Shown here one piece after another: positions 28,787 to 38,551 of a DNA stretch of 64,000 bases (the first letter of the stretch is position 1; each line of letters opens with the position of its first letter). This stretch comes from Chloroflexota bacterium (GTDB taxonomy: Bacteria; Chloroflexota; UBA6077; JACCZL01). The stretch covers positions 62,001 to 126,000 of the forward strand of contig JADLFM010000023.1 of assembly GCA_020845495.1 (NCBI GenBank), written 5' to 3'. Under the pieces are notes generated by a model that saw only the letters and a list, made by a program, of their open reading frames with translations, searched no databases and was not told the DNA's origin. A program made the position numbers and the translations under genes.

Positions 28787-29929
28787 ATGAGCCTCGACTT
28801 CGACCCGTTCGACCCAGGGTTTGTCGCCGATCCGTATCCGACCTACGCCCGGCTGCGGCGCGAGGCGCCGGTCTTCTGGCACGAACCGACGAACCGCTGG
28901 TATCTCATGCGCCACGCGCCCATCACGGCGGTGCTGCGGGACCAGCGCTTCGGCCGGAGTTACGGCAACACCGACGTGAAGAACCCGGCCTTCCGCCGCA
29001 TGCAGGAAGGCAAGCTGCTCAATACCGATCCGCCCGAGCACACCCGGCTCCGCACGACGGTCAACCACCTTTTCACGCCGCGTAAAGTCGAGGCGTTCCG
29101 CCCCCGGCTCCGAAAGATGGCGAACGAGCTCCTGGACGGACCGATCCACGACCTGATCGACGACTACGCGGCCATCGTGCCGGTCGCGATGATCGGCGAA
29201 TTGCTCGGAGTGCCGAAAGAGACCTGGCCGCGTCTCCGGCCCTGGGCCAATGCGACACTCGCGATGTTCGACTTCGCCGTGACGCCGGAGACCGAGCGAC
29301 GTGGCGAGGTGATGGCGACCGAGTTCCGGGCCTGCCTGGAAGACCTCGTCGCCTATCGGAAGCGGCACCCCGGCGACGACATCATCACTGGCTTGATGCA
29401 GCAGGGGCTCTCGGATAATGAGGTCATCGTCATGGCCGGCCACCTGCTCGTGGCCGGCCAGGAAGCGACGGTCAACAGCCTCGGCAACGGCGTCTACGCG
29501 CTGATGCAGAGCCGCGACCAGTGGGACCGTCTCCGGTCGGCGCCGGCGCTGGTGCCGACGGCCATCGAAGAGTTGTTGCGCTACGACACGCCGCTTCAGC
29601 ATTTCCAGCGTACCGCCTGGGCGGATGTGGACCTGGAAGGCCACCAGATCAAGCAGGGGGACCGGGTCCACATGTTCTACGGCTCGGCTAACCACGATGA
29701 GGCCCTCTTCGTGGAGCCGGAGCGCCTGGATGTGACCCGCAACCCGAATCCGCATCTGGTGTTCGGTATGGGCATCCACTTCTGTATCGGGGCGCCGCTG
29801 GCCCGCCTCGAGTTCGTCGAGACGCTCACCGCTCTGATTGAGCGCCGCCCCGACCTCGAGCTCGACGGGCCGCCGGTGCGCCGCTCGGGGACGGTGCCGC
29901 GCGCCTTCGACCACCTGCCGGTGCGCTGA
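28787..29929 (+). CDS. cytochrome P450
   Basis: A 380-residue soluble bacterial P450 monooxygenase. The start LDFDPFDPGFVADPYPTYARL is typical. The I-helix oxygen-binding motif is LLVAGQEATVNS (canonical AGxxTT; the acidic residue before Thr is kept and one Thr is Ala). The K-helix ExxR is EELLR, and the haem-ligand loop is FGMGIHFCIGAPLARLE with the Cys ligand. The substrate and redox partners are unknown; no ferredoxin gene is adjacent. It lies 300 bp upstream of the selenoprotein gene cluster and reads in the same direction. Confidence 0.95.
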   Translation: MSLDFDPFDPGFVADPYPTYARLRREAPVFWHEPTNRWYLMRHAPITAVLRDQRFGRSYGNTDVKNPAFRRMQEGKLLNTDPPEHTRLRTTVNHLFTPRKVEAFRPRLRKMANELLDGPIHDLIDDYAAIVPVAMIGELLGVPKETWPRLRPWANATLAMFDFAVTPETERRGEVMATEFRACLEDLVAYRKRHPGDDIITGLMQQGLSDNEVIVMAGHLLVAGQEATVNSLGNGVYALMQSRDQWDRLRSAPALVPTAIEELLRYDTPLQHFQRTAWADVDLEGHQIKQGDRVHMFYGSANHDEALFVEPERLDVTRNPNPHLVFGMGIHFCIGAPLARLEFVETLTALIERRPDLELDGPPVRRSGTVPRAFDHLPVR

Positions 29930-30225
29930 CCGATGCGGCGCTTCTTGAGCGGCCGGCGCGTGGCCACGCTCGGCGACGCTGGCCGGATGTACGATCCCAG
30001 CCTCGTCGCCTTCGGCGGCCATGACGTGGTGAACGTCGGCCCGCCAGAAAGCTACGGGCTGGGCGAGCAGGCCGGGGCTGAGAGCACAAGGTGTGGAAGG
30101 ATAGGACAAAGGCGAGAGGGTAGGAGTAGGGTATCGGAACCGGAGCCGCTCCGCCTGACGCGTCTTCACACAGCCCAGATGCGGCCGACCAGCCCGAATC
30201 GAACCACTATGAGCGAGGTGACCCG
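29930..30225. other. gap between P450 and first grdB
   Basis: About 300 bases. A 98-residue ORF crosses it (start 29933) and overlaps the start of grdB1, but its second half is Arg/Ser-rich and unlike a folded protein. It may be a decayed gene fragment. The 3' part should carry the promoter and leader for the grdB1 operon; GAGGTG lies before the grdB1 ATG. Confidence 0.45.
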
Positions 30226-31566
30226 ATGAGCGAACCGATCCGCGTCGTTCACTACCTCAATCAGTTCTTCGGCGGTTTTGGGGCCGAGGAGAAGGCCAAC
30301 ACCCCGGTCGAGATCCGCGATGGTCCCCTCGGGCCGGGGCGAGCGCTCCAGCAGGCGCTCGGGGAGCAGGCTACCATCGCCGCCACCCTGGTCGGCGGCG
30401 ACAACTACATGAGCGAGCACCAGGATGCGGCGCTCGCTACGCTCCGGGCGGCACTCGCGGACCTTTGCCCTGACGTGCTGGTCGCCGGGCCAGCGTTCGA
30501 CGCCGGGCGCTATGGCGTCGCCTGCGGCGAGGTCTGCAAACTCGCCGGCGAGCTGGGCATCCCGGCTGTCACGGCGATGTACCCAGAGAACCCGGGCGTG
30601 CCGCTTTTTCACCGTGACGTCCCGATCGTCCCGACCAGCGCGAACGCGGCGGGCATGGCAGCGGCAGTCGCGGCGCTCGCTCGACTGGTGCTGAAACTCG
30701 GGCAGGGCGAGCCGCTCGGACCGGCCGACGCGGACGGCTACCTCGGGCGGGGGATTCGCGTCGCCGGCCGGCGGACCGAGCCGGGCCACCGGCGGGCGGT
30801 CGCCATGCTTCATGCGAAGCTGGCCGGGCGCCCCTTCGCGACCGAGCTTCCGATCCACGCCACCGAGGCGGTCACGCCGGCGTCACCCATCGCCGATCTC
30901 TCGAAGATGACGCTCGCGCTGATCACGACCGGCGGGCTGGTCCCCAAAGGGAACCCCGACCGACTCAGCGCGGCGAACTCGCGCCAGTGGTACCGCTACT
31001 CCATCGAGGGGCTGGACCTGCTCTCGGCGACGGACTGGGACTGCGTCCACCGCGGGTTCTACACCGCCATTGTCAAGGAGAACCCCAACTACATTGTGCC
31101 GTTGCACGTCGTGCGGCACCTCGAACGTGCAGGCGCCATCGGCGGCGTCTACCCGTGGTTCTTCTCAACCAGCGGCGTCGGCACCCCGGACAGCTACTCC
31201 AAGCCGATGGGCCAGGAGATGGCTGCCGAACTGAAGCAGGCTGGCGTCGACGCGGCCTTACTCGTGGCCACTTGAGGGACCTGCAATCGTTGCGGTGCAA
31301 CGATAACGAAGGAAATCGAGCGAGCGGGCATTCCGGTCGGTATGATCTCGGCGCTTCAGAACGTCGCGCTGAACGGCGGCGCGCCTCGCGTGATTCATGG
31401 CGCGCGCATCGAACACGTCTGCGGCAACCCTGGGCTGACTCCGGAGATGGATCGGGAGTACGGCCGCCGCATCGTCGAAACTGCGCTCGCCGCTATCCAG
31501 GCCGCCGTGACCGGGCCGACCCTGTTCGAGCCAGCCGCCACCGCTTCCGCCGGAGCCACATCATGA
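30226..31566 (+). CDS. grdB: GrdB-like selenoprotein B, copy 1 (in-frame UGA = Sec)
   Basis: Component B selenoprotein subunit of the glycine/sarcosine/betaine reductase family. In known enzymes its selenocysteine takes the substrate's carboxymethyl-type group after C-N cleavage. The 446-residue protein starts with the family signature VVHYLNQFFGGFGAEEKA, then VGGDNYM, GPAFDAGRYGVACGEVC and ITTGGLVPKGNPD. A TGA codon at 31273-31275 (residue 350) stands in the context LLVAT-U-GTCNRCGATITKEIE, matching the family's U-G-T-C-x-R-C-G-A-T motif. The frame then continues 97 residues, ending just inside grdE1 (ATGA overlap). Reading TGA as stop would delete the redox centre. Five copies share this layout. 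Confidence 0.92.
31286..31304 (+). promoter_or_regulatory. SECIS hairpin of grdB1
   Basis: Ten bases after the TGA, AUCGUUGC-GGU-GCAACGAU forms a perfect 8-bp stem with a GGU loop. Spacing (about 20 nt from UGA to loop) and the G-U in the loop fit bacterial SECIS elements recognised by SelB. Confidence 0.88.
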
Positions 31567-32876
31567 GCTACCCGCCTGCTGGACAGCCCCGACTCACCCT
31601 GGGCACCTTCCCCGTGCACGACGTGGTGTTCGGTCGCGCGACCCGTTGGCACGATGGCGTGCTCGAGGTCGATCCGGACGAGCTCACGGCCGAGGTCCGT
31701 CGCGATCCCCGCATTCTCCGCGCCGAGCTACGACTGCTTCGGCCGGGCGAGCGGACGCGCCTGGTCAACCTGCGCGACCTGATCGAGCCGCGCATCAAGG
31801 TCGAAGGGCCGGGCGTCTGCTATCCAGGCATCTGTAGCCGCCCGAACCTGACGGTCGGAGAAGGGCGCACCCATCGGCTAGCTGGGCTGGCAATTGCCGA
31901 GTCCGCCGACGCTGTGATCTACGACGGCAACGATGGCTGGCTGGATCGTTGGCTCGACATGTACGGACCGGCCGCCGAAGCCGCGCCGACCGGCAGCCTG
32001 CTGAACCTGGCCCTGATCCTCGAGGTCGAGCCGAACATCGTCGCCCAGGAGCGCAGCGAGGCGGCCCACCGAGCCGCCCTCGACCTGTCGGACCGGCTAG
32101 CGCGTACGACGGTTGGCCTGACCCCGCCCGAGGAGCGCACTTACACTCTCGATCCGCCCGCGACGAAGCTGCCGCGAGTCGTCTACATCACCAGCCTGCG
32201 CTCGCCTCAGCACTACTCCGGCTCGCTCTACGCGACCTGGGTCGCCATTTACGGCCTGACCCGCCTGACGCCGCCCTGGCTGCTGCACCCCAACGAACTG
32301 CTCGACGGCGCGATCGGGGGGCCGGCCTCCTCCCATTCGGCCACCACCACCTGGATCATGACGAACAACCCGATCGTCGAAGATCTGTACCAGGGGCACG
32401 GCAGCGAGCACGACTTCGCCGGCGTCATCGCGATCCGCACCCGCTGGACGTCTCAGGACGAGAAGGACTTGACGGCCTACCAGGCTGCCAAGCTCGCCCG
32501 AACGATCGGCGCGGACAGCGCCATCGTCACCTACGACGCCGGCGGGAACGACTTCATGGAGGTCATGCAGACGGTCCAGGCGTGCGAGCGGTTGGGGATC
32601 AAGACCGTCCTGGTGACACCGGAGGCGCCGCCAGAGGCCGGTGGGTTGCCGTTGCTGATGGAGCTACCAGAAGCGGACGCCATCGTATCGACCGGGAGCG
32701 GCCGCCCTTCGGCCGAGCCGCTCGTGGTCCCGCCCCCCGAGCAGGTGCTGGGCGGCGATGACCTGTTCGCAACTCAGGACCGGCCCTGGGAGCGCATCCC
32801 CGCCACCTCCGCGATGACGTTCACCCGATGGCACGACCACTACGGGACGGGCACGATCTCCTGCTTTGAGTACTGA
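31563..32876 (+). CDS. grdE: GrdE-like component B subunit, copy 1
   Basis: Partner of GrdB1. Classical GrdE is a proprotein that self-cleaves at a Cys to form a carbonyl group binding the substrate amine. The 437-residue protein shows the family core: TLGTFPVHDVVFG, RIKVEGPGVCYPG, TVGEGRTHRLAGLAI, NELLDGAIGG, NNPIVEDLY, and DAGGNDFMEV. The segment after DGAI (residues about 247-264) contains no Cys; the conserved pair there is T263-W264. The ATG overlaps the grdB1 stop (ATGA). Longer open frame upstream lies inside grdB1 and is ignored. Confidence 0.88.
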   Translation: MSYPPAGQPRLTLGTFPVHDVVFGRATRWHDGVLEVDPDELTAEVRRDPRILRAELRLLRPGERTRLVNLRDLIEPRIKVEGPGVCYPGICSRPNLTVGEGRTHRLAGLAIAESADAVIYDGNDGWLDRWLDMYGPAAEAAPTGSLLNLALILEVEPNIVAQERSEAAHRAALDLSDRLARTTVGLTPPEERTYTLDPPATKLPRVVYITSLRSPQHYSGSLYATWVAIYGLTRLTPPWLLHPNELLDGAIGGPASSHSATTTWIMTNNPIVEDLYQGHGSEHDFAGVIAIRTRWTSQDEKDLTAYQAAKLARTIGADSAIVTYDAGGNDFMEVMQTVQACERLGIKTVLVTPEAPPEAGGLPLLMELPEADAIVSTGSGRPSAEPLVVPPPEQVLGGDDLFATQDRPWERIPATSAMTFTRWHDHYGTGTISCFEY

Positions 32877-32940
32877 CGGGCGGGGCTGAAGCTGGCGCGC
32901 GGCCAGCGTTCTACCAGCGCTTCAGAGGAGGGCCAGGCCG

Positions 32941-34284
32941 ATGAGCGATCCCATCAGCGTCGTCCACGTCGTGAACCAGTTCTTCGGCGGCATTGGCGGG
33001 GAGGAGAAGGCCAACGAGCCGGTGGTGGTCCGCGATGGCCCGGTCGGACCCGGCCGGGCTCTCCAACAGGCGCTCGGTACGCGCGGTGCCATCGTCGCCA
33101 CCCTGATTGGTGGTGACAACTACATGGCCGAGCAGCGTGATGCAGCGCTCGCGGCCGTGCGGGTGGCGCTCGAGCGGCTGAAACCGGATGCGGTCGTAGC
33201 CGGGCCAGCTTTCGACGCCGGGCGCTACGGTCTAGCCTGCGGTGAGGTCTGCAAACTCGCCGGCGAGCTCGGCATCCCGGCCGTCACAGCGATGCACCCG
33301 GAGAACCCGGGTGTGCTGTCGTTCGGGCACGAGGTAGTCATCGTGCCGACTGGTACCAGCCCGACCGAGATGGGGACGATCGTCCGGGCGCTTGCTCGCC
33401 TGGCGCTCGAGCTCGGCCGCGGTGGCGAGCTTGGGCCACCTGAGGTAGATGGCTACCTACCGCGTGGCATCCGCAAGCCGGGCCTGCGCGACAAGCCGGC
33501 GGCCGAACGGGCAATCGAGATGCTGATCGCTAAGACGACCGGCCGCCCGTTCCAGACTGAGCTACCCGTCGAATTGCCGGAGCGGGTCGCGCCGGCTCCG
33601 CCGCTGCCTGACCTGCATGGCGCCCGCCTCGTGCTGATCACCACCGGCGGCCTGGTCCCGCGCGGCAACCCGGACCGCCTCGTGCGCGGCAATGCCGAGG
33701 TCTGGCACCGCTACTCGATTGACGGCCTCGATTCGCTCGGCGCCGACGACTGGGAGTGCGTTCACCGTGGCTTTTACACCACCATCGTCGGCCAGAACCC
33801 GAACTACATCCTGCCGCTCGACCGGATGCGCGAATTGCAGCGTGAGGGAGCGTTCGCCGAACTGTATCCCTGGTTCTTCTCGACCAGCGGCGTCGGCACA
33901 GCCGTCGGCCACTCGAAGCGGATGGGCACTGAGATGGCTGCCGAGCTGAAGCAGGCTGGCGTCGACGCCGCCCTGCTGGTGGCCACCTGAGGGACGTGCA
34001 ATCGTTGCGGTGCAACGATCGCGAAGGAGATCGAACGAGCGGGCATCCCCGTTGGGATGATCTCGGCACTCTACAGTCTGGCCCTGACAACCGGCGCGCC
34101 ACGCGTCGTCCGTGGCGCGCGCATCGAGCACGTGTGTGGCAACCCTGCCCTCGGCCCCGACAAGGACCACGCGTACGGCCGGCGAATCGTCCGTACCGCG
34201 CTGGCCGCCGTGCAGACACCCGTCACCGGCCCGACGCTGTTCGACCCGGTGACAGCCGATGCGCCCGAAGCGGCGCGGGCGTGA
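32941..34284 (+). CDS. grdB: GrdB-like selenoprotein B, copy 2 (in-frame UGA = Sec)
   Basis: Second component B selenoprotein, 447 residues with Sec at residue 350 (TGA at 33988-33990). It starts VVHVVNQFFGGIGGEEKANE, with IGGDNYMAEQRDAA, FDAGRYGLACGEVC and ITTGGLVPRGNPDR. After Sec it reads GTCNRCGATIAKEIERAG. It is clearly a paralogue of copy 1: similar along its whole length but different in most third positions and many residues, so duplication is not recent. GAGGAGG lies upstream of the ATG. It follows grdE1 by 64 bp. Confidence 0.92.
34001..34019 (+). promoter_or_regulatory. SECIS hairpin of grdB2
   Basis: Same 19-base hairpin as in copy 1 (8-bp stem, GGU loop), starting 10 bases after the TGA. 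Confidence 0.88.
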
Positions 34285-34296
34285 GGGAGGACGACC

Positions 34297-35571
34297 ATGC
34301 GCCTGGAGCTCGGGACGTTCCCGGTCGACGACGTCTCCTTTGGTGCGGAGACGCGCTGGCGTCACGGCATACTGACCATCGATCCCGATGATCTGCTCGG
34401 TCGAATCCGCTCGGACGAGCGGATCACGCGCGTCGAGCTCGAGATCGTGCGGCCCGGAGAGTCCGTCCGCCTGACGACTGTCCGCGACGTGCTCGACCCT
34501 CGCATCAAGGTCGCCGGCCCTGGCATGGCCTACCCGGGCGTCTGCGGCCGGCCGGTGACGCCTGTCGGCCAGGGGAAGACCCACCGCCTCGCGGGTATGG
34601 GCGTGGTCGAAATCTCAGATACTGAGTACTACCACGGCAACGACGGCTGGGTGGACACCTGCATCGACATGGCCGGGCCTGGCGCCGAAGCGACCCCATT
34701 TGGGCAGATGCCCAACCTGGTCGTTCAGCTCTGGGCTGACCCGCGGCTCGGTATCGAGGATCAGAACGACGCCGTTCACACGGCAGCCCTCGTTGCCTCG
34801 GATCGGTTGGCGGCGACCACGCTCGACCTGGAGCCTCCACAGAGCGAGACCTTCGAGATCGAGCCGGTCGATCGCTCACTTCCTCGTGTCGTCTACATTC
34901 AGTGTCTCCGCTCCCCGGAGCACTACGCCGCCTCGCTCACCGCTCACTGGACCGGCATCTACGGTCTGACCCGCCTGACGCCGCCCTGGCTGCTCCACCC
35001 GAGTGAACTGCTGGACAGCGCGATTAGCGGCCGTCAGTCCTGGATCCTGGCCAATAACCCGGTTGTGCTGGGCCTGACCCGTCGTCATGGGGTCGACGTC
35101 GACTTCGCCGGGGTCATCGCGATCCGCACCCGCTGGAGCTCTCAGGCCGAGAAGGATCTGACCTCATTTCAGGCGGCCAAGATGGCGAAGCAGATAGGGG
35201 CGCAAGGCGCGATCGTCACCTATGACGCCGGCGGCAACGATTTCATGGAGGTGATTCGGACCGTCCAGGCGTGCGAACAGATTGGGATCAAGACGGTATT
35301 CGTCACGTTCGAGGAGGATCCGAGCACCGAGGGCCCGGCGCTGCTCGAACCGCTCCCGGAGGCTGACGCCATCGTCAGCACCGGTATCGGCTCGATCGCT
35401 CGCGATGGTGGACGGACCCCGTTGCCGCCGGTCGAGCGAGTCATTGGCGCTCAGGAGTTGGTCCTCCACACCGGCACCCGCCAGGGCCGGATTCCTGCGA
35501 ACGCGACCCTGGCAAGTCCTCGCTGGGGCGACCCCTACGGCCTTCGCCGCTGGTCCTGCTTCGCGTATTGA
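34297..35571 (+). CDS. grdE: GrdE-like component B subunit, copy 2
   Basis: A 424-residue partner of GrdB2. Family core: LELGTFPVDDVSFG, RIKVAGPGMAYPG, VGQGKTHRLAGMGVVE, SELLDSAISG, NNPVVLGL and DAGGNDFMEV. No Cys occurs between DSAI and NNP; S248-W249 is the conserved pair there. A strong site (GGGAGG) precedes the ATG, 12 bases after the grdB2 stop. Last gene of the plus-strand operon; two hairpins follow. Confidence 0.88.
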   Translation: MRLELGTFPVDDVSFGAETRWRHGILTIDPDDLLGRIRSDERITRVELEIVRPGESVRLTTVRDVLDPRIKVAGPGMAYPGVCGRPVTPVGQGKTHRLAGMGVVEISDTEYYHGNDGWVDTCIDMAGPGAEATPFGQMPNLVVQLWADPRLGIEDQNDAVHTAALVASDRLAATTLDLEPPQSETFEIEPVDRSLPRVVYIQCLRSPEHYAASLTAHWTGIYGLTRLTPPWLLHPSELLDSAISGRQSWILANNPVVLGLTRRHGVDVDFAGVIAIRTRWSSQAEKDLTSFQAAKMAKQIGAQGAIVTYDAGGNDFMEVIRTVQACEQIGIKTVFVTFEEDPSTEGPALLEPLPEADAIVSTGIGSIARDGGRTPLPPVERVIGAQELVLHTGTRQGRIPANATLASPRWGDPYGLRRWSCFAY

Positions 35572-35582
35572 CGGCCGTCACC

Positions 35583-35619
35583 CGGCGTGGGCGCTTCGCG
35601 CTTAGAGGCACCCACGCCG
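35583..35619 (+). terminator. hairpin at the convergent junction (1)
   Basis: Perfect 9-bp inverted repeat CGGCGTGGG / CCCACGCCG just after grdE2. Likely ends the plus-strand grd operon. Confidence 0.65.
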
Positions 35620-35633
35620 AGCGCTGAGCAGTC

Positions 35634-35678
35634 GTCTGCCCGATCCCCGCGCACGACTCGTGTAGGCATCGGGCAGAC
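35634..35678 (-). terminator. hairpin at the convergent junction (2)
   Basis: Perfect 11-bp inverted repeat GTCTGCCCGAT / ATCGGGCAGAC, 28 bases beyond the grdE3 stop. Likely ends the minus-strand operon, or acts in both directions with the adjacent hairpin. Confidence 0.65.
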
Positions 35679-35706
35679 GCCGCGTCCATGTCCCTGATTC
35701 GGCCGA

Positions 35707-37014
35707 TCAGTACGCGAAGTTGCTGAGGCGGTTGAAGCCGTAGTGGTCGTCGTAGCGCCAGGGCGGGTCGAGCGGTCCGCTGGTCGGCTGGCCGGTGTCG
35801 CTCTCCACGATGGCGCCAGCCTGCCGCCAGACGTGCCGGATTGGATTTCCGATCACTCGCTCGACCGGTGGGAACTGGCCGAGCTCCAGCAGCGAACTGG
35901 TGAAGTAGCCGGTGCTGACGATGGCGTCGGCCTCAGGAAGCGGCTGGAGGAGGGTTGCGGCTCCGCCCTCCGGATTGTCTTCGCTGGTGATCAAGACGGT
36001 CCGGATGCCCTCCCGCTCGCACTCACGGACCGTGCCGATCACCTCCAGGAACTCGTTGCCGCCAGCGTCCCAGGAGACGATCGCACCTTGCGCCCCCATC
36101 AGCTTCGCCATCTTCGCCGCCTGGGCTGCCATCAAGTCTTTCTCGCGCTGGGTGGTCCACTCGGTCTTGAAGGCCAGGACGCCGCGAAAGTCCAGGTCGA
36201 CGTTGTGACGGCGGTACAGATCGAGCACGATCGGGTTGTTGACGACGGTCCAGGATGTCGCGAACGCCGTGCGGTATGGGCCGCCGATCGCGCCGTCCAG
36301 CACCTCGTTCGGGTGCAGCATCCAGGGCGGCGTCAACTGGGTCAGACCGTAGATGCCGACGCAGAACGTCTTGGGCGAGCCGGACATCGCCTGGGGCGAG
36401 TGGATGCACTGGATGTACACCACCCCCGGCAGATCGGAGGTCACGGGCGGCAACTCGTACACGTCGAGCCGGGGCGGCTCCAGGTCTGCGACAGCCTGCC
36501 CCAGGTGGTCGACGACCGTCAACGTGGCGGCGTGGACCGCGCCGTTCTGCTCGTCGACGTCGAGAGCAGGATCGGGCTCCACGATCAGGCAGACGTTCTG
36601 GAGCTTCGCCTGCGGGAGCAGGTCCGCCCACGGGCCGCGCATGTCGACGAACAGCTCGACGTAATCACCCCCAGCCGTATGCCAGGGCACGTTCGAGACT
36701 TCGACGACGCCGACGCCCTCCAGGCGGTGGGTGCGGCCTCGGCCGACCGTGCGGACGTCGCGCCCGACTGTGCCGGGATAGCACACACCCGGCCCTTCGA
36801 CCTTGATGCGTGGCTCGACGACATCCCGCACCGGCCAGATCCTGACCGATTCGCCAGGGTGGGCGAGTTCCAGGTCGGCCGATGCGATCCGGTGGTCGGC
36901 GCGGACCTCGCGCAGCACGGCGTCGCGGTCGATCTCCAGGCGCCCGTCCTGCCAGCGAGTGGCCTGACCGAACGTCACCTCCTTGACGGGGAAGGTGCCC
37001 ATCTCGAGGCGCAT
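35707..37014 (-). CDS. grdE: GrdE-like component B subunit, copy 3
   Basis: A 435-residue partner of GrdB3. Core motifs: RLEMGTFPVKEVTFG, RIKVEGPGVCYPGTVG, VGRGRTHRLEGVGVVEV, NEVLDGAIGG, NNPIVLDLYRRH and DAGGNEFLEVIG. The segment between DGAI and NNP lacks Cys and has S254-W255. The ATG is chosen 26 bases after the grdB3 stop; the longer open frame runs back into grdB3. It converges with grdE2. Confidence 0.88.
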   Translation of the reverse strand: MRLEMGTFPVKEVTFGQATRWQDGRLEIDRDAVLREVRADHRIASADLELAHPGESVRIWPVRDVVEPRIKVEGPGVCYPGTVGRDVRTVGRGRTHRLEGVGVVEVSNVPWHTAGGDYVELFVDMRGPWADLLPQAKLQNVCLIVEPDPALDVDEQNGAVHAATLTVVDHLGQAVADLEPPRLDVYELPPVTSDLPGVVYIQCIHSPQAMSGSPKTFCVGIYGLTQLTPPWMLHPNEVLDGAIGGPYRTAFATSWTVVNNPIVLDLYRRHNVDLDFRGVLAFKTEWTTQREKDLMAAQAAKMAKLMGAQGAIVSWDAGGNEFLEVIGTVRECEREGIRTVLITSEDNPEGGAATLLQPLPEADAIVSTGYFTSSLLELGQFPPVERVIGNPIRHVWRQAGAIVESDTGQPTSGPLDPPWRYDDHYGFNRLSNFAY

Positions 37015-37040
37015 CTCGTACCTCCTTACGTCACCCGCGC

Positions 37041-38390
37041 TCAGGCCACCGGCGCGGCGGGGATGCTGGGCATCTGCCACGGGTCGAACAGGGTTGGTGC
37101 GTCGACTGGCGTCATCAGCGTCTGGAGCGCCGCCCGCACGATCTGAAGCCCGTAGGCCCGGTCCTTCTCCGGCCCCAACGATGGGTCGCCGACGACGTGC
37201 TCGATGCGTGATCCCTTCACGACCCGGTTGGCTCCGGTGGTCAACGCCAGGTCGTAGATCGCGCTCAGCACCGCCGTGGGGATGCCGACTCGCTCGATCT
37301 CCTTCGCGATCGTTGCACCGCAACGATTACAGGTGCCTCAGGTGGCCACCAGCAGCGCACCGCCAACGTCCGCGTCGTGGAGCTCCTGCGCGATGTCGGC
37401 CCCGAGCCGCCGCGCCCAGGCCACCGGCGTGCTGACCCCGGGCAGGGCATAGATGCGGGGGTACACGTTCCCGATCGTCCCTTCGGTCTGTAGCATGCGC
37501 GCGTACCGCAGGGGCAGGATGTAGTTCGGATCAGTGCTGGCAATCGAGTTGTAGTAGCCGGCGTGATACGCCTCAAACTGATCGTTCGTCAGCTCGGCCA
37601 GATCCCCGACCTCAAATCGCAAGTAGCGGCGGGCGTTGCTCGACGTCATGTGATCTGGATTGCCCTTACGGATCAGCCCACCCGTCGTTATCAGGGCGAT
37701 GGCAGCCGACGACGGGTTCCGCAGGGGCGGCGCGGGCATGACCCGATCCACCGGCTGGTAGGGGATCTCGCTGACGAATGGACGGCCGTTCAGCTTGGCC
37801 ACCAGCATGTCGACGGCGCGCACCGCGCCGATCTGGTCGCGCTGGCCCTGCTTGCGGACACCCCGCGGCAGATAGCCCTCTTCGGCGGCCGGCCCGAGCG
37901 CCTGACCGGCTACCAGCTTCCTGGCGAGGCGGACCATCGTCCGCAAGCCGTCTTCCATCGCGGCGGGAGTCGGGCCCGTGCTGACGACGTACACCTGCTG
38001 GCTGTAGATCGCAGCGGCCGGATTCTCGGCGTGCATGCCGGTCACAGACGGTACGCCGGCCGCCTCGGCGATCTGGGCCACTTCGCCGCAGGCAAGCCCG
38101 TAGCGCCCAGCCAGGAACGCCGGGCCGGCGATCACCACATCCGGCCGCACCGTCTCGATTGCTGTGCGGACGGCGGCGACGGCCTCATCGTGGTGGTCCT
38201 GAAAGTAGTTGTCCCCGCAGATAAGAGTGGCCTGGACCTGGCCGCCGTCGAGGAGACGGTCGAGCAGCCGCCCCGGCCCAAGGGGGCCATCACGAAGCTC
38301 GGGCGGCTGGCCGGCCTGCTCCTCACCTCCGATACCGCCGAAGAACTGGTTGATGTAGTGCAGTACCCTGAGCCCCTGCTGGTCCGGCAT
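37041..38390 (-). CDS. grdB: GrdB-like selenoprotein B, copy 3 (in-frame UGA = Sec)
   Basis: Component B selenoprotein, 449 residues with Sec at residue 351 (TGA at 37340-37338). It starts VLHYINQFFGGIGGEEQAGQ, with ICGDNYFQDHHDEA, GPAFLAGRYGLACGEVA and ITTGGLIRKGNPDH. After Sec it reads GTCNRCGATIAKEIERVG. It is more divergent than copies 1 and 2 (for example HMTSSNARRYLRFEVGD in the middle). The ATG before PDQQGLRV is chosen; an upstream ATG adds 19 unlike residues. A terminator separates it from grdE4 upstream, so it may have its own promoter. Confidence 0.92.
37309..37327 (-). promoter_or_regulatory. SECIS hairpin of grdB3
   Basis: Identical 19-base hairpin on the minus strand (8-bp stem, GGU loop), 10 bases after the TGA. 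Confidence 0.88.
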
Positions 38391-38515
38391 TAGTCGACTC
38401 CTCCCCGCGATCGGGTCACTCTCGAGACCCGCGACAGTGAGAATCACGTCGGGCGGACGTGCCCCGGCATCAGCGATCGATGGTTGTGGCGATGAGGCTC
38501 CTGTGTCGAGCGTAG

Positions 38516-38546
38516 CCCGGCCCCACCGTCATCCGGTGGGGCCGGG
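38516..38546 (-). terminator. terminator after grdE4
   Basis: Perfect 12-bp stem CCCGGCCCCACC / GGTGGGGCCGGG with a 7-base loop, six bases past the grdE4 stop. Confidence 0.75.
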
Positions 38547-38551
38547 AGATG

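Noticed and set aside
29933..30229. 98-residue ORF between P450 and grdB1 as a gene
   Set aside because: Second half is Arg/Ser-rich without family signature, and it overlaps the well-supported grdB1 start. Possibly a decayed fragment.
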